Below are positions 63,441-64,000 of a stretch of 64,000 nucleotides of DNA, piece after piece (positions within the stretch are counted from its first letter, which is position 1; each line of letters begins with the position of its first letter). Below the pieces are notes generated by a model. It had not been told where the DNA came from. It did not search any database and saw only the letters and a list, made by a program, of their open reading frames with translations. Source of the DNA: Saccharothrix sp. HUAS TT1 (GTDB taxonomy: Bacteria; Actinomycetota; Actinomycetes; Mycobacteriales; Pseudonocardiaceae); contig NZ_CP160453.1 of assembly GCF_040744945.1 (NCBI RefSeq), positions 1,116,001-1,180,000 on the forward strand. Reading direction: 5' to 3'. Made by a program: the position numbers and the translations under genes.

Positions 63441-64000
63441 ATGGCTTCCACCTCCGACACGGTCAAGGAGCTGCAAGAGCTGCGCAAAGGGCGCGGCCTG
63501 GCGGCCGACGACCTTCGTGACCGTGTGGGGCCGCGCCTTCGTGCCCTGTGCGCTGTTACCGAAGCCGACACGGCCATGTCGGTCAGGCGCTCCATCGTCC
63601 TCAAGATGACGGAACTGTGCGAGGAGCTGGACGAAGATCGCAAGCTCGCGGCTCGAGTCGCCTTCGGGTTGGCGGCGGAAGCACCCGGCATCACGCTAGA
63701 GGACCGCATGACCTGGCTCGCCTCTTTCATGCGTAAGGACCCGAAGACAGCGATCCGGCGGGTGGACTCGGCGTTCCGGATGCTGGCCGAGATGATCGAC
63801 GAACTGACAGCGGAAGGTGCCAGTCCGTTCACACCAACCGGGTGGTACAACCACACTGTTCGCTCTGTACTGTTCATGGACCGAGCGGTACCGCTGCTTC
63901 GTGAAGAGCGCCGCATCATCGCCACAACCGATGGCGTCAAAGAATTTGACATCTACTTTAGCGCTCCACGCCCTCCGAACTTCGACGGGTCGGATCGTAT
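63441..64000 (+). CDS. Hypothetical protein, 5' part (runs off the window)
   Basis: The gene starts at ATG 63441 with AGGAG 5 bases upstream, and the frame is open to the last base (186 codons). The N terminus DTVKELQELRKGRGLAADDL matches the style of the 61770 protein, and WYNHTVRSVLFMDRAVPLLR parallels its middle region, so they appear related. Function is unknown. Confidence 0.7.
   Translation, partial: MASTSDTVKELQELRKGRGLAADDLRDRVGPRLRALCAVTEADTAMSVRRSIVLKMTELCEELDEDRKLAARVAFGLAAEAPGITLEDRMTWLASFMRKDPKTAIRRVDSAFRMLAEMIDELTAEGASPFTPTGWYNHTVRSVLFMDRAVPLLREERRIIATTDGVKEFDIYFSAPRPPNFDGSDR

Overview
The window looks like a high-GC actinobacterial chromosome. The codon bias is strongly G/C-ending, and there are paralogous Lsr2, F420-dependent and Tad-pilus genes. 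The order hppA / DECH helicase / prim-pol / TadE genes, with topA, an MFS-dTMP kinase fusion and holB beside it, suggests Pseudonocardiaceae (Saccharothrix, Lentzea or Actinosynnema type). That placement is inference from gene order and composition. The window falls into two halves with a sharp junction near base 28,216.

Bases 1-28,216 are ordinary core chromosome: a VWA protein (cut by the window edge), hpt-tilS-Zn protease-dacB, ppa, a MarR/MFS efflux pair with a clear operator, a thioesterase, an F420-type oxidoreductase, tRNA-Thr(CGT), a secreted protein, holB, an MFS-dTMP kinase fusion, topA, two small lipoproteins (one frameshifted), the proton pyrophosphatase hppA, a DECH-box helicase, a prim-pol protein and the end of a Tad pilus cluster. 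A 700-base strand-asymmetric low-complexity stretch separates the two TadE-type genes, and the small DUF4244 pilin gene upstream is cut off.

Bases 28,217-64,000 are a mobile island whose right end lies outside the window. It starts with a large serine recombinase inserted inside the DUF4244 gene. It then carries a TraG/VirB4-like ATPase with a replication-relaxation protein, an excisionase and a tyrosine integrase (31.4-36.4 kb). Next come att-like repeats flanking a one-gene cassette and a long cargo region. At 56.8-61.3 kb a second, divergent ATPase/relaxation module runs on the minus strand.

The cargo is dense in genes that look like phage defence or toxin-antitoxin functions: an Abi_C protein, a nucleotidyltransferase-HIT pair, a PD-(D/E)xK-like protein, an XRE/ImmA metallopeptidase, a Ser/Thr kinase and an Lsr2-ApeA (HEPN) pair.

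The most unusual signal is a pair of 12-codon genes encoding MRIATSGGGGGT and MRIAISGGGGGI. Their DNA differs mostly at synonymous sites. Each has its own ribosome binding site and terminator and lies just upstream of a larger gene (a PD-(D/E)xK-like protein and a two-helix membrane protein). The second has a promoter with a dyad operator between -35 and -10, next to a divergent XRE regulator. A third tiny gene (MGSHWIWLLLGLV), with a strong Shine-Dalgarno and tandem terminators, lies upstream of the second conjugation-like module.
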